Assembly: GCA_963977135.1 (NCBI GenBank)
Contig: CAXBNN010000003.1
Span: 306,451 to 370,450 of the forward strand
DNA: 64,000 nt
Origin: UBA2040 sp963977135
GTDB taxonomy: Bacteria; Bacteroidota; Bacteroidia; Flavobacteriales_D; Crocinitomicaceae
Direction: 5' to 3'
Both the position numbers and the translations under genes were made by a program. Within the stretch, counting starts at the first letter, position 1, and every line of letters begins with the position of its first letter. Below are positions 16,860 through 24,786 of this stretch, piece after piece. Below the pieces are notes generated by a model, which searched no databases, was not told where the DNA came from, and saw nothing but the letters and a program-made list of their open reading frames with translations.

Positions 16860-19262
16860 TTATTCTTTGACTAACTTATAATCCATAACTCTACCTTCAG
16901 ATTGTATGCGAAGGAAATATATTCCACTTGCCAAGTTTTCCATTGGCACTGTTTCTTGAATGGTTGTGCCGGATATTTCTTTTCCCCAAAACTCCTGACC
17001 GATTCCATTTACTAATTGCAAATTCCAAATTTGGTCAGCTAAATTTTGAGCAGAAACTAGGACAAAGTTTTGTGTTGGATTCGGTGATAAAGTAAAATTA
17101 GCCCCAAACAATTCTTGGGTTGACAAATTTGCAATAACGGAGATTCCTATACAAGTCGTATCGTTTCCGCAAGAGTCTGAAATTTGTAAGCAAACTGTAT
17201 AATTGCCGGATGCTGTATAGACATGAGTCGGGTTTTCAAGATTACTAGTTGATCCATCGCCGAAATCCCAAGTGTAATTATCCGCCGAAGGGCTTGTGCT
17301 ATTCGTAAATGTGGCCAATCCTCCATTACCAATAGTATAAGAGAAATTAATAACTGGCATAGTACAAGTCACATTGACAACGTGACAAACTGAATCAACG
17401 CAACCATTGCTAGTGACAGTTAAACAAACGGTGTAGGAACCGGGTGCGGCGTAATTGTGGGTTGGATTTTGCAAACTGCTTGTGTTTCCATCACCGAAAT
17501 CATATGTATAGGTTCCAGTAACACCTGTGCTTTGGTCGCTAAAGTCAACATTAAAATCGTTTACTGAAGAGGTAAATGCAGAAACAGGAGTTGGAATTAT
17601 ATTTACGAAAACAGAATCTCTTCCAGTGCAGCAACCAGACCGAACGGCTACAGAATACCAACCACCTGTTGTAACCGTCAAAATCGGGCTCGTAGACCCA
17701 GTGTTCCACAGCAAACCATTTTGCGAACTCGAAAGCACTATCACACCAGAAGAACCTTGGCATAGATTCAAAGTATCGCCGCTAGAAAAGGTAATGTTCG
17801 CCACGCATTGAGGTAAAATAAAATCAGCTTGAGTAAATTTCAAACTATCCAAATAGTTAAAATTACAAGCCACAGCCACATCTGTTCCAGAAGTAGATTC
17901 ACCATAAATGACAGGCAATTCCCATCCTCCAGTAACATCTAGAACATTTTCAGCCATTTTAGGAAACAAAATTTTACCATTCGTAGCAGGGTTGCAACTA
18001 GTAAAATCTTTTGTTTGTGTCCAGTTACGCGTTACGACGTCATATGCTGCTCCAAATAAATTAGGCGAATTCGGTACAAATACAATGTCCGAACCTGACC
18101 AGCTGAAAAACACTTTCGACCCCTCATCTGTGCGACTTGCTTGAGGAGCCATATCCATAGAAAGTGTGTTTGGAGCGACTCCAAAAGTATTTCGTTGACC
18201 AGTGACATTTCCAAGATCTATAGCATTCCAGAAACCATTTTCTCTTGTTATATCATACATGTGGTGTGTTTGAGTATAGAAGATAGAATAGGTATTAGGG
18301 TTGTTTCCTATGCACATAATAGCATGCGGATTACCATACATATCCACCGTTAAATCCATGTCAAAAGCAACAGTTGCCACATTTCCAGTAGTGATTATAC
18401 TCGAAACACAAGGAAATTGTGCAATGTTCACTTGTGTTGGTGAGCTCCATGTTGCGCCGCCATTTGTGGTACTATAAAACACAGGATAGTAGGAAAAACT
18501 GGAGGTGCCTTGAGTGATATGAGTTATCATACATGCCCATCCTTTTTGTCCAGTTGGATCGAAACCAATTGCGAAACTAGACACGTGATTTGTGCCATCA
18601 TATGCTGTATTGAAAGGAGGTGTAAGTTGCGCGTTTTGAGACCAAATAACGTCATTTACTGTGCTGTTCCAAACCCCTTTGAGAATTCTATAACCAAGAT
18701 TTGTGGTTCCATTATTAACCAAATCAATTCCCCAATAAATTCCAGGTGCGCCTTTGCAAACCGATCGTGGTATTAATGTATTGGTGATGGATGCTTGGTT
18801 GTAATTTTCTGTATTTCCAGTTCCATCCAATTTTCGAACTCCAGAGACATGAGATGCCCAAGTCGCGGCAACTGTTGGCGCTAGATAAGTCAAGTAAGCG
18901 TTGTTGGGAATAGTATTTCCAACTGGGTTGTGTATTGCAACATTCGGGTATCGAGCGGCGTTTGTTCCGTTAACGGAAAGGGGGTTCAAAATACCTAAAT
19001 TGGATGTCCAACTTACGCCATCATTGGTTGAAATATCATAACGTAGTTGACCAGAATGTCCGCCAAACAAACCATCATTGTTTCGATGGATGAATAAAAC
19101 CGTATTTAGGTCGTTGTTAACGGCGATCGCACTGCTTTCTCCGAGACCTATGGAATACATGTTTGAAGCACTTCCTACTATGTCCGTACTAGTGCATATT
19201 TGAGAAAAAACTAAAGTTAAACCTGAAAGAAACAAGAATCCTAATGTTGTAATTGTTTTCAT
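16860..19262 (-). CDS. Secreted PKD-repeat protein with T9SS type A sorting domain
   Basis: An 800-aa protein from the ATG at 19262, chosen for its signal peptide (MKTITTLGFLFLSGLTLVFS). Residues ~20-470 contain BNR/sialidase-like beta-propeller stretches (STNDGVSWTSN, STTNGGATWSSPTQ). A Cys-containing beta domain and two PKD domains follow (each with DFGDG then NPTH.Y), near residues 560-710. The last ~80 residues (LSPNPTQNFVLVS to VMDYKLVKE) are a T9SS type A signal. It is probably surface-bound or released; substrate unknown. Confidence 0.9.
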   Translation of the reverse strand: MKTITTLGFLFLSGLTLVFSQICTSTDIVGSASNMYSIGLGESSAIAVNNDLNTVLFIHRNNDGLFGGHSGQLRYDISTNDGVSWTSNLGILNPLSVNGTNAARYPNVAIHNPVGNTIPNNAYLTYLAPTVAATWASHVSGVRKLDGTGNTENYNQASITNTLIPRSVCKGAPGIYWGIDLVNNGTTNLGYRILKGVWNSTVNDVIWSQNAQLTPPFNTAYDGTNHVSSFAIGFDPTGQKGWACMITHITQGTSSFSYYPVFYSTTNGGATWSSPTQVNIAQFPCVSSIITTGNVATVAFDMDLTVDMYGNPHAIMCIGNNPNTYSIFYTQTHHMYDITRENGFWNAIDLGNVTGQRNTFGVAPNTLSMDMAPQASRTDEGSKVFFSWSGSDIVFVPNSPNLFGAAYDVVTRNWTQTKDFTSCNPATNGKILFPKMAENVLDVTGGWELPVIYGESTSGTDVAVACNFNYLDSLKFTQADFILPQCVANITFSSGDTLNLCQGSSGVIVLSSSQNGLLWNTGSTSPILTVTTGGWYSVAVRSGCCTGRDSVFVNIIPTPVSAFTSSVNDFNVDFSDQSTGVTGTYTYDFGDGNTSSLQNPTHNYAAPGSYTVCLTVTSNGCVDSVCHVVNVTCTMPVINFSYTIGNGGLATFTNSTSPSADNYTWDFGDGSTSNLENPTHVYTASGNYTVCLQISDSCGNDTTCIGISVIANLSTQELFGANFTLSPNPTQNFVLVSAQNLADQIWNLQLVNGIGQEFWGKEISGTTIQETVPMENLASGIYFLRIQSEGRVMDYKLVKE

Positions 19263-19675
19263 AGTGTTGTAATTTGAAGGATTAATGTACAAATTAATTG
19301 CTTAATAAATTTAACTAGTAATAAAATACTCAATTAGCAATTGATTCCCATTGCGCCACTTTATCCAACCAGTTTCGTTCATCAATGCCATGTATGCTTG
19401 AATACCGGAGTTTTAGGAGTCGATGAAAAATAAATTCACTTTTACCAAACCTTTGCCTAAGTCGTTTTGGGCCCAAATATTTGAGCTGAAAGCCAGAATA
19501 AAAAAAGGTAGAAAAAACGTCAAATGTTATTCGCAGTATTTGTTCTGAATTTCTATCGTACTTATGAATGCAGTGTGGTAAGGGAGGCAATTTCAGTTGC
19601 GAAAACGGTGTAATTATTAGAAATAGAGGGGGATGAGCTTTTCTGTGGCCATAGTTAAAAAACAGAAATTGTTTT
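19263..19675. other. Intergenic stretch without recognised features
   Basis: Frames here on either strand are short and show no recognisable domain. Any minus-strand frame runs into the cyclase gene out of frame. Confidence 0.5.
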
Positions 19676-21538
19676 TTAACTTTTCGACACAAAATACATC
19701 TCCATTTCACCTTTACCTTTTGCTTGAATTTTCCCTCTGGCTTCAAAAATGAAATCATGGTCGGTGCGCAAAAGCTCATAAGTCCTTTCACTAATATTCA
19801 CTTTTCCTATTTCTCCAGAACTCTCCATTCTACTGGCAGTGTTCACTGTATCTCCCCAAATATCATATTGAAATTTAATTACACCCACGATTCCAGCTAC
19901 TACTGGCCCAGTATGGACGCCTACACGCATTTCAAAAGCAGGCAAGTCCTTGTAAACCATTTCCGCCTTGCGTTTGCAAATAAAGTCTTGTATTTCAATT
20001 GCCGCAAGTACCGTGTTTTTTAAGGAGTTTTCGGAAGGTGAGTTTAAACCGCCAGCTGCCATATATGCATCACCTATGGTTTTGATTTTTTCTATGTCAT
20101 ACTTTTCCATTATTCTATCGAAAGAGGAGAAGCATATGTTTAGATCGTTTACCAATTCCGTTGCGCTCATCTGTTCAGCCAGTGAAGTAAATCCCTTGAA
20201 ATCCGTAAACAATACGGTGACCTCATTGACTAGCTGTGCGTCTGAATGACCTTTCTCTTTCAGTTCTTCGGCAATTTCTTGAGGCAAAATGTTCAATAAG
20301 AGTTCATCGGAACGTTTCTTTTCTTTTGTGACAATTTGGTTTAGTTCAAGCAATGCCAAATTGGCTCGCTTTTTAAACTTGAATCGATGGTAAAGCCCAA
20401 ATAACAGTAATAGCAATAAAAGCGAGCCAATTAGAAATGAATTTCGAAGAATTTTTTGAGTGGCGATTTGTTGTTCGGCTATTACCTTGTTTTTTTGTTC
20501 TCGCATCTTCTGAATGCTCATTTCCTGCTTGAACTCAAACATGCTTTGCATGTCTGCAACTTTTTGCTTTATACCGCCCTTGAAATTGCGGTTATTTAAC
20601 TCGTTGAAAAGATTTAGATAGAATAGGGATAGTTTGTAATTCTTCTTCATCGCATAAGCTTTGCTCAGGACTTTTGTTGCCTGGATAAGGCTTATTTCGT
20701 CTTTATGTTGTCCCTTTTTACCTATTTCCATTTTATAACTTTCCTTTGCATAATAGATGGACTTTTTTAAATCACCAGATTCCAAATACAATTCAGAAAG
20801 AAAGGCGTAAGGTCGAGATAAGGAAGTGTCGTCCTCAAGAAATCCTCTGATTTCTATTGCTTTTTTCATAAAATGGAAAGACGAAGTGTAATCTTTGGTT
20901 TTTAAATACAACCTACCAAGATAGAGGTAACAATCAGCTAACATTTCGGGATGCTTACTCTTTGTGTAAAAAGTAATAGCACGCGAGAAATGATCCTTGG
21001 CTTGTGCAAAACTGTCTATTTCGGTGTAGGTGATTGCCATGAGGTAGTTCGTGGTTGCTTCATCCTGGTAATTCAATGACAGTTGGAAATTCCGTATCGC
21101 ATCTTCAAAATATTGAAGAGTATAACTAATGAGTCCTAACTGCATATAACATTTGGCAACCCCACTATTATTCTTTATTTCGGTATACAATTCAAGACTT
21201 TCGAGAAAATATTGTGTTGCCTTAGTCGCCTCATCAAGCACCCCTAAATAATATTTCCCTAAATCGTATAGTCCGGTCGCTAGACCATTTTTGTCATTTA
21301 TTTTGCGCGCTACTTCTATAGCCATTAAGGAATAATTCTCGGACGAATCTTTAACCGTCTTTGGAGCTTGATAAAAATAGATTTTGGATATCTGGTTCAA
21401 ACGATTAACCTGCTCTGGGCTAACCGTTGACGAATTTACTATTTTCAACAATGAATCAACGCGTTTTTGATAACCCAATTGCGCACTGACGCATGAAAAC
21501 ATCATTGAAAAACAGAACAAGAAAAGCAATTTCTTCAT
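19676..21538 (-). CDS. TPR-sensor class III adenylate/guanylate cyclase
   Basis: A 620-aa protein. The signal peptide (MKKLLFLFCFSMMFSCVSAQ) is followed by about six TPR-type helical repeats (residues ~45-330), a coiled segment, and one TM helix (FLIGSLLLLLLLFGLYHRF, ~370-388). The cytoplasmic class III catalytic domain spans ~420-618. Catalytic features are the metal-binding Asp in LFTDFKGFTS and KTIGDAYMAAGG, and the transition-state Asn/Arg in DIWGDTVNTASRM. A Lys at EKIKTIGD favours ATP over GTP (inference). The layout implies a periplasmic TPR sensor that controls cyclic nucleotide production inside the cell. Confidence 0.93.
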   Translation of the reverse strand: MKKLLFLFCFSMMFSCVSAQLGYQKRVDSLLKIVNSSTVSPEQVNRLNQISKIYFYQAPKTVKDSSENYSLMAIEVARKINDKNGLATGLYDLGKYYLGVLDEATKATQYFLESLELYTEIKNNSGVAKCYMQLGLISYTLQYFEDAIRNFQLSLNYQDEATTNYLMAITYTEIDSFAQAKDHFSRAITFYTKSKHPEMLADCYLYLGRLYLKTKDYTSSFHFMKKAIEIRGFLEDDTSLSRPYAFLSELYLESGDLKKSIYYAKESYKMEIGKKGQHKDEISLIQATKVLSKAYAMKKNYKLSLFYLNLFNELNNRNFKGGIKQKVADMQSMFEFKQEMSIQKMREQKNKVIAEQQIATQKILRNSFLIGSLLLLLLLFGLYHRFKFKKRANLALLELNQIVTKEKKRSDELLLNILPQEIAEELKEKGHSDAQLVNEVTVLFTDFKGFTSLAEQMSATELVNDLNICFSSFDRIMEKYDIEKIKTIGDAYMAAGGLNSPSENSLKNTVLAAIEIQDFICKRKAEMVYKDLPAFEMRVGVHTGPVVAGIVGVIKFQYDIWGDTVNTASRMESSGEIGKVNISERTYELLRTDHDFIFEARGKIQAKGKGEMEMYFVSKS

Positions 21539-21915
21539 TTCTTCTAGATTTTTCTGAATTGCACCGTTTTGGCGCTATGTTGTTGAGGAGAGTTTACAAT
21601 ATAACACATATAATACTAGTATCATAGAAGATTTTGAATTTGAACCTCTAGAAATCATGCTTGAATTGAGTGACTGGCCATAACATTCAAAATGTCTGAA
21701 ATATTTTTCGAATAATATTTTTTTATTAACCATCACATAATCAACAACAAATCCATTTATAACCGTTTACAAACGACTGTTATTCGACAGTAATCGTTTA
21801 ACTACCGCATCCAATTTTTGAGCCGACCAATATTTGCATCGTCGAAAGTCAGACATGGTGTTCTGACGGCACGTTTACAATTCAATTATTATCAAACTAT
21901 TTAAAAAACAACATT
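21539..21915 (+). promoter_or_regulatory. Leader/promoter region of the triple ssb operon
   Basis: A dyad at 21771-21799 has outer arms AAACGA/TCGTTT and inner CTGT/ACAG and could be an operator. A -7-like AATATTTG lies at 21829-21836 without a good -33. A 6-bp stem GTCAGA/TCTGAC (21848-21867) would fold in the 5' UTR. No ORF is seen. Confidence 0.4.
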
Positions 21916-22299
21916 ATGAACACATTACGCAACAAAGTAAGTTTGATCGGACGCTTAGGACAAGAACCGACTTTACAAACAGTAGGAAACAATCACAAAC
22001 TGGTGAAATTTCCACTCGCTACAAACGAGAATTACAAAGACAAAACAGGCAAATGGGTGGACAACACACAATGGCACAACATCGTCGTTTGGGGAAAGGC
22101 AGCTGAGCGCATTAGCAGCCTAACTGCCAAAGGGCAGGAAATTATGCTTGAGGGTAGAATCGTAAATCACTCGTATGAAAAAGATGGCGAAAAACGCTAT
22201 GCAACAGACATCGAAATGACGGATTTCTTGATATTATCTCCGAAGAATAAAGAGAAAAATGAAATGGCTGAAGTAGAAGTAACAACTGCTAAAAAGTAA
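21916..22299 (+). CDS. ssb: Single-stranded DNA-binding protein, first of three
   Basis: A 127-aa protein with one OB fold. LRNKVSLIGRLGQEP opens strand 1, VVKFPLATN-like residues follow, and TQWHNIVVWGKAAE holds the conserved WH and WGK positions. The tail is short (EMAEVEVTTAKK) and lacks the acidic ..DDDIPF tip by which replicative SSBs recruit partners. This short type in Bacteroidota usually serves recombination or transformation (inference). It starts a three-gene array; the next ATG is three bases after its stop. Confidence 0.93.
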   Translation: MNTLRNKVSLIGRLGQEPTLQTVGNNHKLVKFPLATNENYKDKTGKWVDNTQWHNIVVWGKAAERISSLTAKGQEIMLEGRIVNHSYEKDGEKRYATDIEMTDFLILSPKNKEKNEMAEVEVTTAKK

Positions 22300-22302
22300 A
22301 TT

Positions 22303-22620
22303 ATGAATTACGTAAACCTAATAGGTAAAATGGCTTCAGCGCCGACCTACCGAGAATTAGAAAACATGGGCACCGTGGCAAGTTTCACGGTGTCCACAAA
22401 AGAACCGTATTTGGATGAACACGGGAATCCAAAAAGTAAAAAGTACTGGCACAAACTTGTTGCCTGGGGAAATAGCATTCCGGTAATTAAAGAGTTTGCT
22501 GAACCAGGAAGAAATGTAGCCATCGAAGGTCGATTGGTAACCCGTTTTTACAAAGACAATACTGGCAAACGAACAAGCATTTCCGAAGTGGAAGTGAATG
22601 ATTTTTCAATAATCCCTTAA
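22303..22620 (+). CDS. Single-stranded DNA-binding protein, second of three
   Basis: A 105-aa OB fold with NLIGKMASAPTYREL, FTVSTKEPYLDEHGN and YWHKLVAWGNSIPVI in the positions of the first paralog. GRNVAIEGRLVTRFYKD corresponds to the last strands. It ends directly after the OB fold (VNDFSIIP) with no linker and no acidic tip. It is more diverged than its neighbours. Confidence 0.9.
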   Translation: MNYVNLIGKMASAPTYRELENMGTVASFTVSTKEPYLDEHGNPKSKKYWHKLVAWGNSIPVIKEFAEPGRNVAIEGRLVTRFYKDNTGKRTSISEVEVNDFSIIP

Positions 22621-22631
22621 ACAAATTTATC

Positions 22632-22964
22632 ATGTTAAGAAATAACGTCACATTGGTCGGAAACATGGGTTCCGAAGCGAAAATAACTCAGTTTGAAAAT
22701 GGCGCTAAAGTCGCTCGCTTTTCATTCGCTACAGACAAAAATTTCCGTAATGAATCTGGAGTTGTCAAGAAAGATACCGAATGGCATCGATTGTTTGCTT
22801 GGGGTTCCATGGCCGAAATCATTGAAAACTATGGTGATAAAGGCAAACCACTTACTATTCAAGGTCGCTTGGTAAATAGAACCTACCTGAGCCCAAAAGG
22901 CTTAGTCCGCAAAGTCACAGAAATCGAAGTACGCAACATTCTACTTATGAACGGAAGCATTTAA
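22632..22964 (+). CDS. Single-stranded DNA-binding protein, third of three
   Basis: A 110-aa OB fold with LRNNVTLVGNMGSEAKI, VARFSFATDKNFRN, TEWHRLFAWGSMAEI and GKPLTIQGRLVNRTY. Again there is no C-terminal tail. It lies 11 bases after the second gene, so all three probably form one transcript that ends at 23068. The trio probably arose by tandem duplication. Confidence 0.92.
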   Translation: MLRNNVTLVGNMGSEAKITQFENGAKVARFSFATDKNFRNESGVVKKDTEWHRLFAWGSMAEIIENYGDKGKPLTIQGRLVNRTYLSPKGLVRKVTEIEVRNILLMNGSI

Positions 22965-23036
22965 TATTTCTGCCTACATCTTCTTCATCTACTGCGAGTA
23001 ATCGATATGCAGCAGTAAATAAAGAAGGCTACTAAA

Positions 23037-23068
23037 AAATGGTCGTCATTCCTGGCGGCCATTTTTTT
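23037..23068 (+). terminator. Terminator of the ssb operon
   Basis: 9-bp stem AAATGGTCG/CGGCCATTT with one G-T pair, followed by a T tract. Confidence 0.75.
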
Positions 23069-23229
23069 GTTTAATGCTTATTTCTAAAATCAGAATATAG
23101 TTTTTCATATTAACCTTGCAATTTTGGCATTTGAAGGCAGGGTTTTGGAAGCGAACTGAAAACGGATGAATTTTGGAGGAAGCTACATAGAGTAAGGGAG
23201 TAGATCGCCGATAAAATCCCGTTTTTAGG

Positions 23230-23247
23230 TCCCGATAGCTATCGGGA
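23230..23247. repeat. 18-nt perfect palindrome (CCCGATAGCTATCGGG core), copy 3
   Basis: TCCCGATAGCTATCGGGA, the same family as the two copies in the tRNA-Asn remnant. Here it is between the ssb terminator and the helicase gene. Confidence 0.8.
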
Positions 23248-23329
23248 TCAAAATAAAGCGCCTTAGTTGAGGTTAATAATTAACAAGAGGACTGCGCTTT
23301 AACTGTCTTCTAAAGCCTAGCGTTTTTTG

Positions 23330-23358
23330 GTTCTTTTTTGGGCGATGCAAAAAAGAAC
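23330..23358. repeat. 10-bp inverted repeat GTTCTTTTTT/AAAAAAGAAC
   Basis: Perfect arms with a 9-nt GC-containing loop (GGGCGATGC). It looks like a noncoding dispersed element of a kind frequent between Bacteroidota genes. The rest of 22965-23440 has no coding frame. Confidence 0.5.
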
Positions 23359-23440
23359 AAAGAGCATTTAATATTTTAGTATGGACTTAAATGATGAAAG
23401 GAATAGATTATGAATTTATTCGAACTTTAACCTATCACCT

Positions 23441-23448
23441 TAACTTTG
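23441..23448 (+). promoter_or_regulatory. -7 box TAACTTTG for the helicase gene
   Basis: Exact TAnnTTTG match, 16 bases before the ATG; the 5' UTR would be very short. Confidence 0.5.
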
Positions 23449-23464
23449 TGTACTTTTACATCCA

Positions 23465-24706
23465 ATGAAATTTACAGAACTTAATTTATCATCCGAAATT
23501 TTAGAAGCACTTGATCACATGGGCTTCACGGATGCAACCCCTATCCAAGAGCAAGCCATTCCATTAATTCTTCAAAATCGAGATTTAATCGCCTGCGCGC
23601 AAACAGGAACAGGAAAAACAGCCGCCTTTATTTTACCAATTTTAAATAAAATGGTAGGCAAGCAAGATAGCCACATCAACACATTAATCATTGTCCCGAC
23701 TCGCGAATTGGCTTTGCAAATTGAGCAAGAAATCCAAGGATTATCTTACTTCGTTTCTGTTGGATCAATGGCAATTTATGGTGGTGGCGACGGCTCAAAC
23801 TTCAATGACCAGAAAGATGCTTTGGTAAACGGACGCGATGTTATCGTTGCAACTCCAGGAAAATTGATTTCACATTTGAATATGGGCTACGTCAATTTCA
23901 AACATGTGAAGCATTTAATTTTAGACGAAGCGGATAAAATGCTCGACATGGGCTTCACCGATGATTTGACCAAAATCATGTCTTTTTTGCCAAAAAAACG
24001 TCAAAATTTGATGTTTTCGGCTACAATGGCGCCAAAAATTAGAGTTTTAGCAAAAAAGATTTTACACAATCCAGAGGAAATAGTTTTGAGTTTATCGAAA
24101 CCTGCGGCTGGAATTACGCAAGGTGTTTATTTAACTTTTGACACACAGAAAGAAGCGTTGTTGAAACACGTTATTGAAAACAGAAAAGACTATACTAGTA
24201 TTATCATATTTACTTCCGCGAAAGATAAGGTGTCGCAAATAGCGCGCTATTTATCTAGAAATGGAATACGAGCAAAAGGAATTTCTTCCAACTTGGATCA
24301 AGACCAAAGAGAAGAAGTTTTGCTAGGTTTTCGTTCTAAACGAACAAGAGTTTTGGTAGCAACAGATGTTATGTCTCGTGGTATCGATATCAAAGAAATC
24401 AACATGGTCGTTAATTACGATGCACCTAGAGATGCGGAAGACTATGTTCACCGCGTAGGTAGAACAGCTCGAGCAAACACCAAAGGAGAAGCCGTTACTT
24501 TTATCAATCCAAAAGATATGCAACGCTTATCTAAAATCGAGAAATTGATAGAAAAGGAAATTGAAAAATATCCTATGCCAGAAGAATTAGGTGAAGCACC
24601 AGCTTGGGATCCAAACGCGGGTAAATCACATCGTTCTGGCGGCAAGCCCCGTCAAGGTGGTGGAAATCGCGAAAAACGACAGTTTAAGCCCCGAAAAAGA
24701 GATTAA
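23465..24706 (+). CDS. DEAD-box ATP-dependent RNA helicase (RhlE-like)
   Basis: A 413-aa protein with all helicase motifs: Q-motif GFTDATPIQEQ, Walker A AQTGTGKTAAF, PTRELALQ, TPGKLI, DEAD, SAT, and HRVGRTAR of motif VI. The basic, Gly-rich tail (KSHRSGGKPRQGGGNREKRQ) is an RNA-binding extension typical of RhlE-type cold-shock and ribosome-assembly helicases. Monocistronic between its own promoter box and a strong bidirectional terminator. Confidence 0.95.
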   Translation: MKFTELNLSSEILEALDHMGFTDATPIQEQAIPLILQNRDLIACAQTGTGKTAAFILPILNKMVGKQDSHINTLIIVPTRELALQIEQEIQGLSYFVSVGSMAIYGGGDGSNFNDQKDALVNGRDVIVATPGKLISHLNMGYVNFKHVKHLILDEADKMLDMGFTDDLTKIMSFLPKKRQNLMFSATMAPKIRVLAKKILHNPEEIVLSLSKPAAGITQGVYLTFDTQKEALLKHVIENRKDYTSIIIFTSAKDKVSQIARYLSRNGIRAKGISSNLDQDQREEVLLGFRSKRTRVLVATDVMSRGIDIKEINMVVNYDAPRDAEDYVHRVGRTARANTKGEAVTFINPKDMQRLSKIEKLIEKEIEKYPMPEELGEAPAWDPNAGKSHRSGGKPRQGGGNREKRQFKPRKRD

Positions 24707-24736
24707 AATTAAGTCTTCTAGAAAGTGAAGAACAAA

Positions 24737-24766
24737 AAAACGCCCTTCATTTCCGAAGGGCGTTTT
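24737..24766. terminator. Bidirectional terminator between helicase and DUF6770-like gene
   Basis: 12-bp perfect stem AAAACGCCCTTC/GAAGGGCGTTTT with flanking A and T tracts. It serves convergent genes. Confidence 0.88.
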
Positions 24767-24786
24767 TGTTTAAAAAGCAGTAAAGA

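Noticed and set aside
17527..18776. Several 60-95-aa plus-strand frames opposite the PKD protein
   Set aside because: Antisense shadows without start context.
19330..19791. 153-aa minus-strand frame past the cyclase stop
   Set aside because: It overlaps the cyclase gene out of frame and has no signal peptide, domain or conserved pattern.
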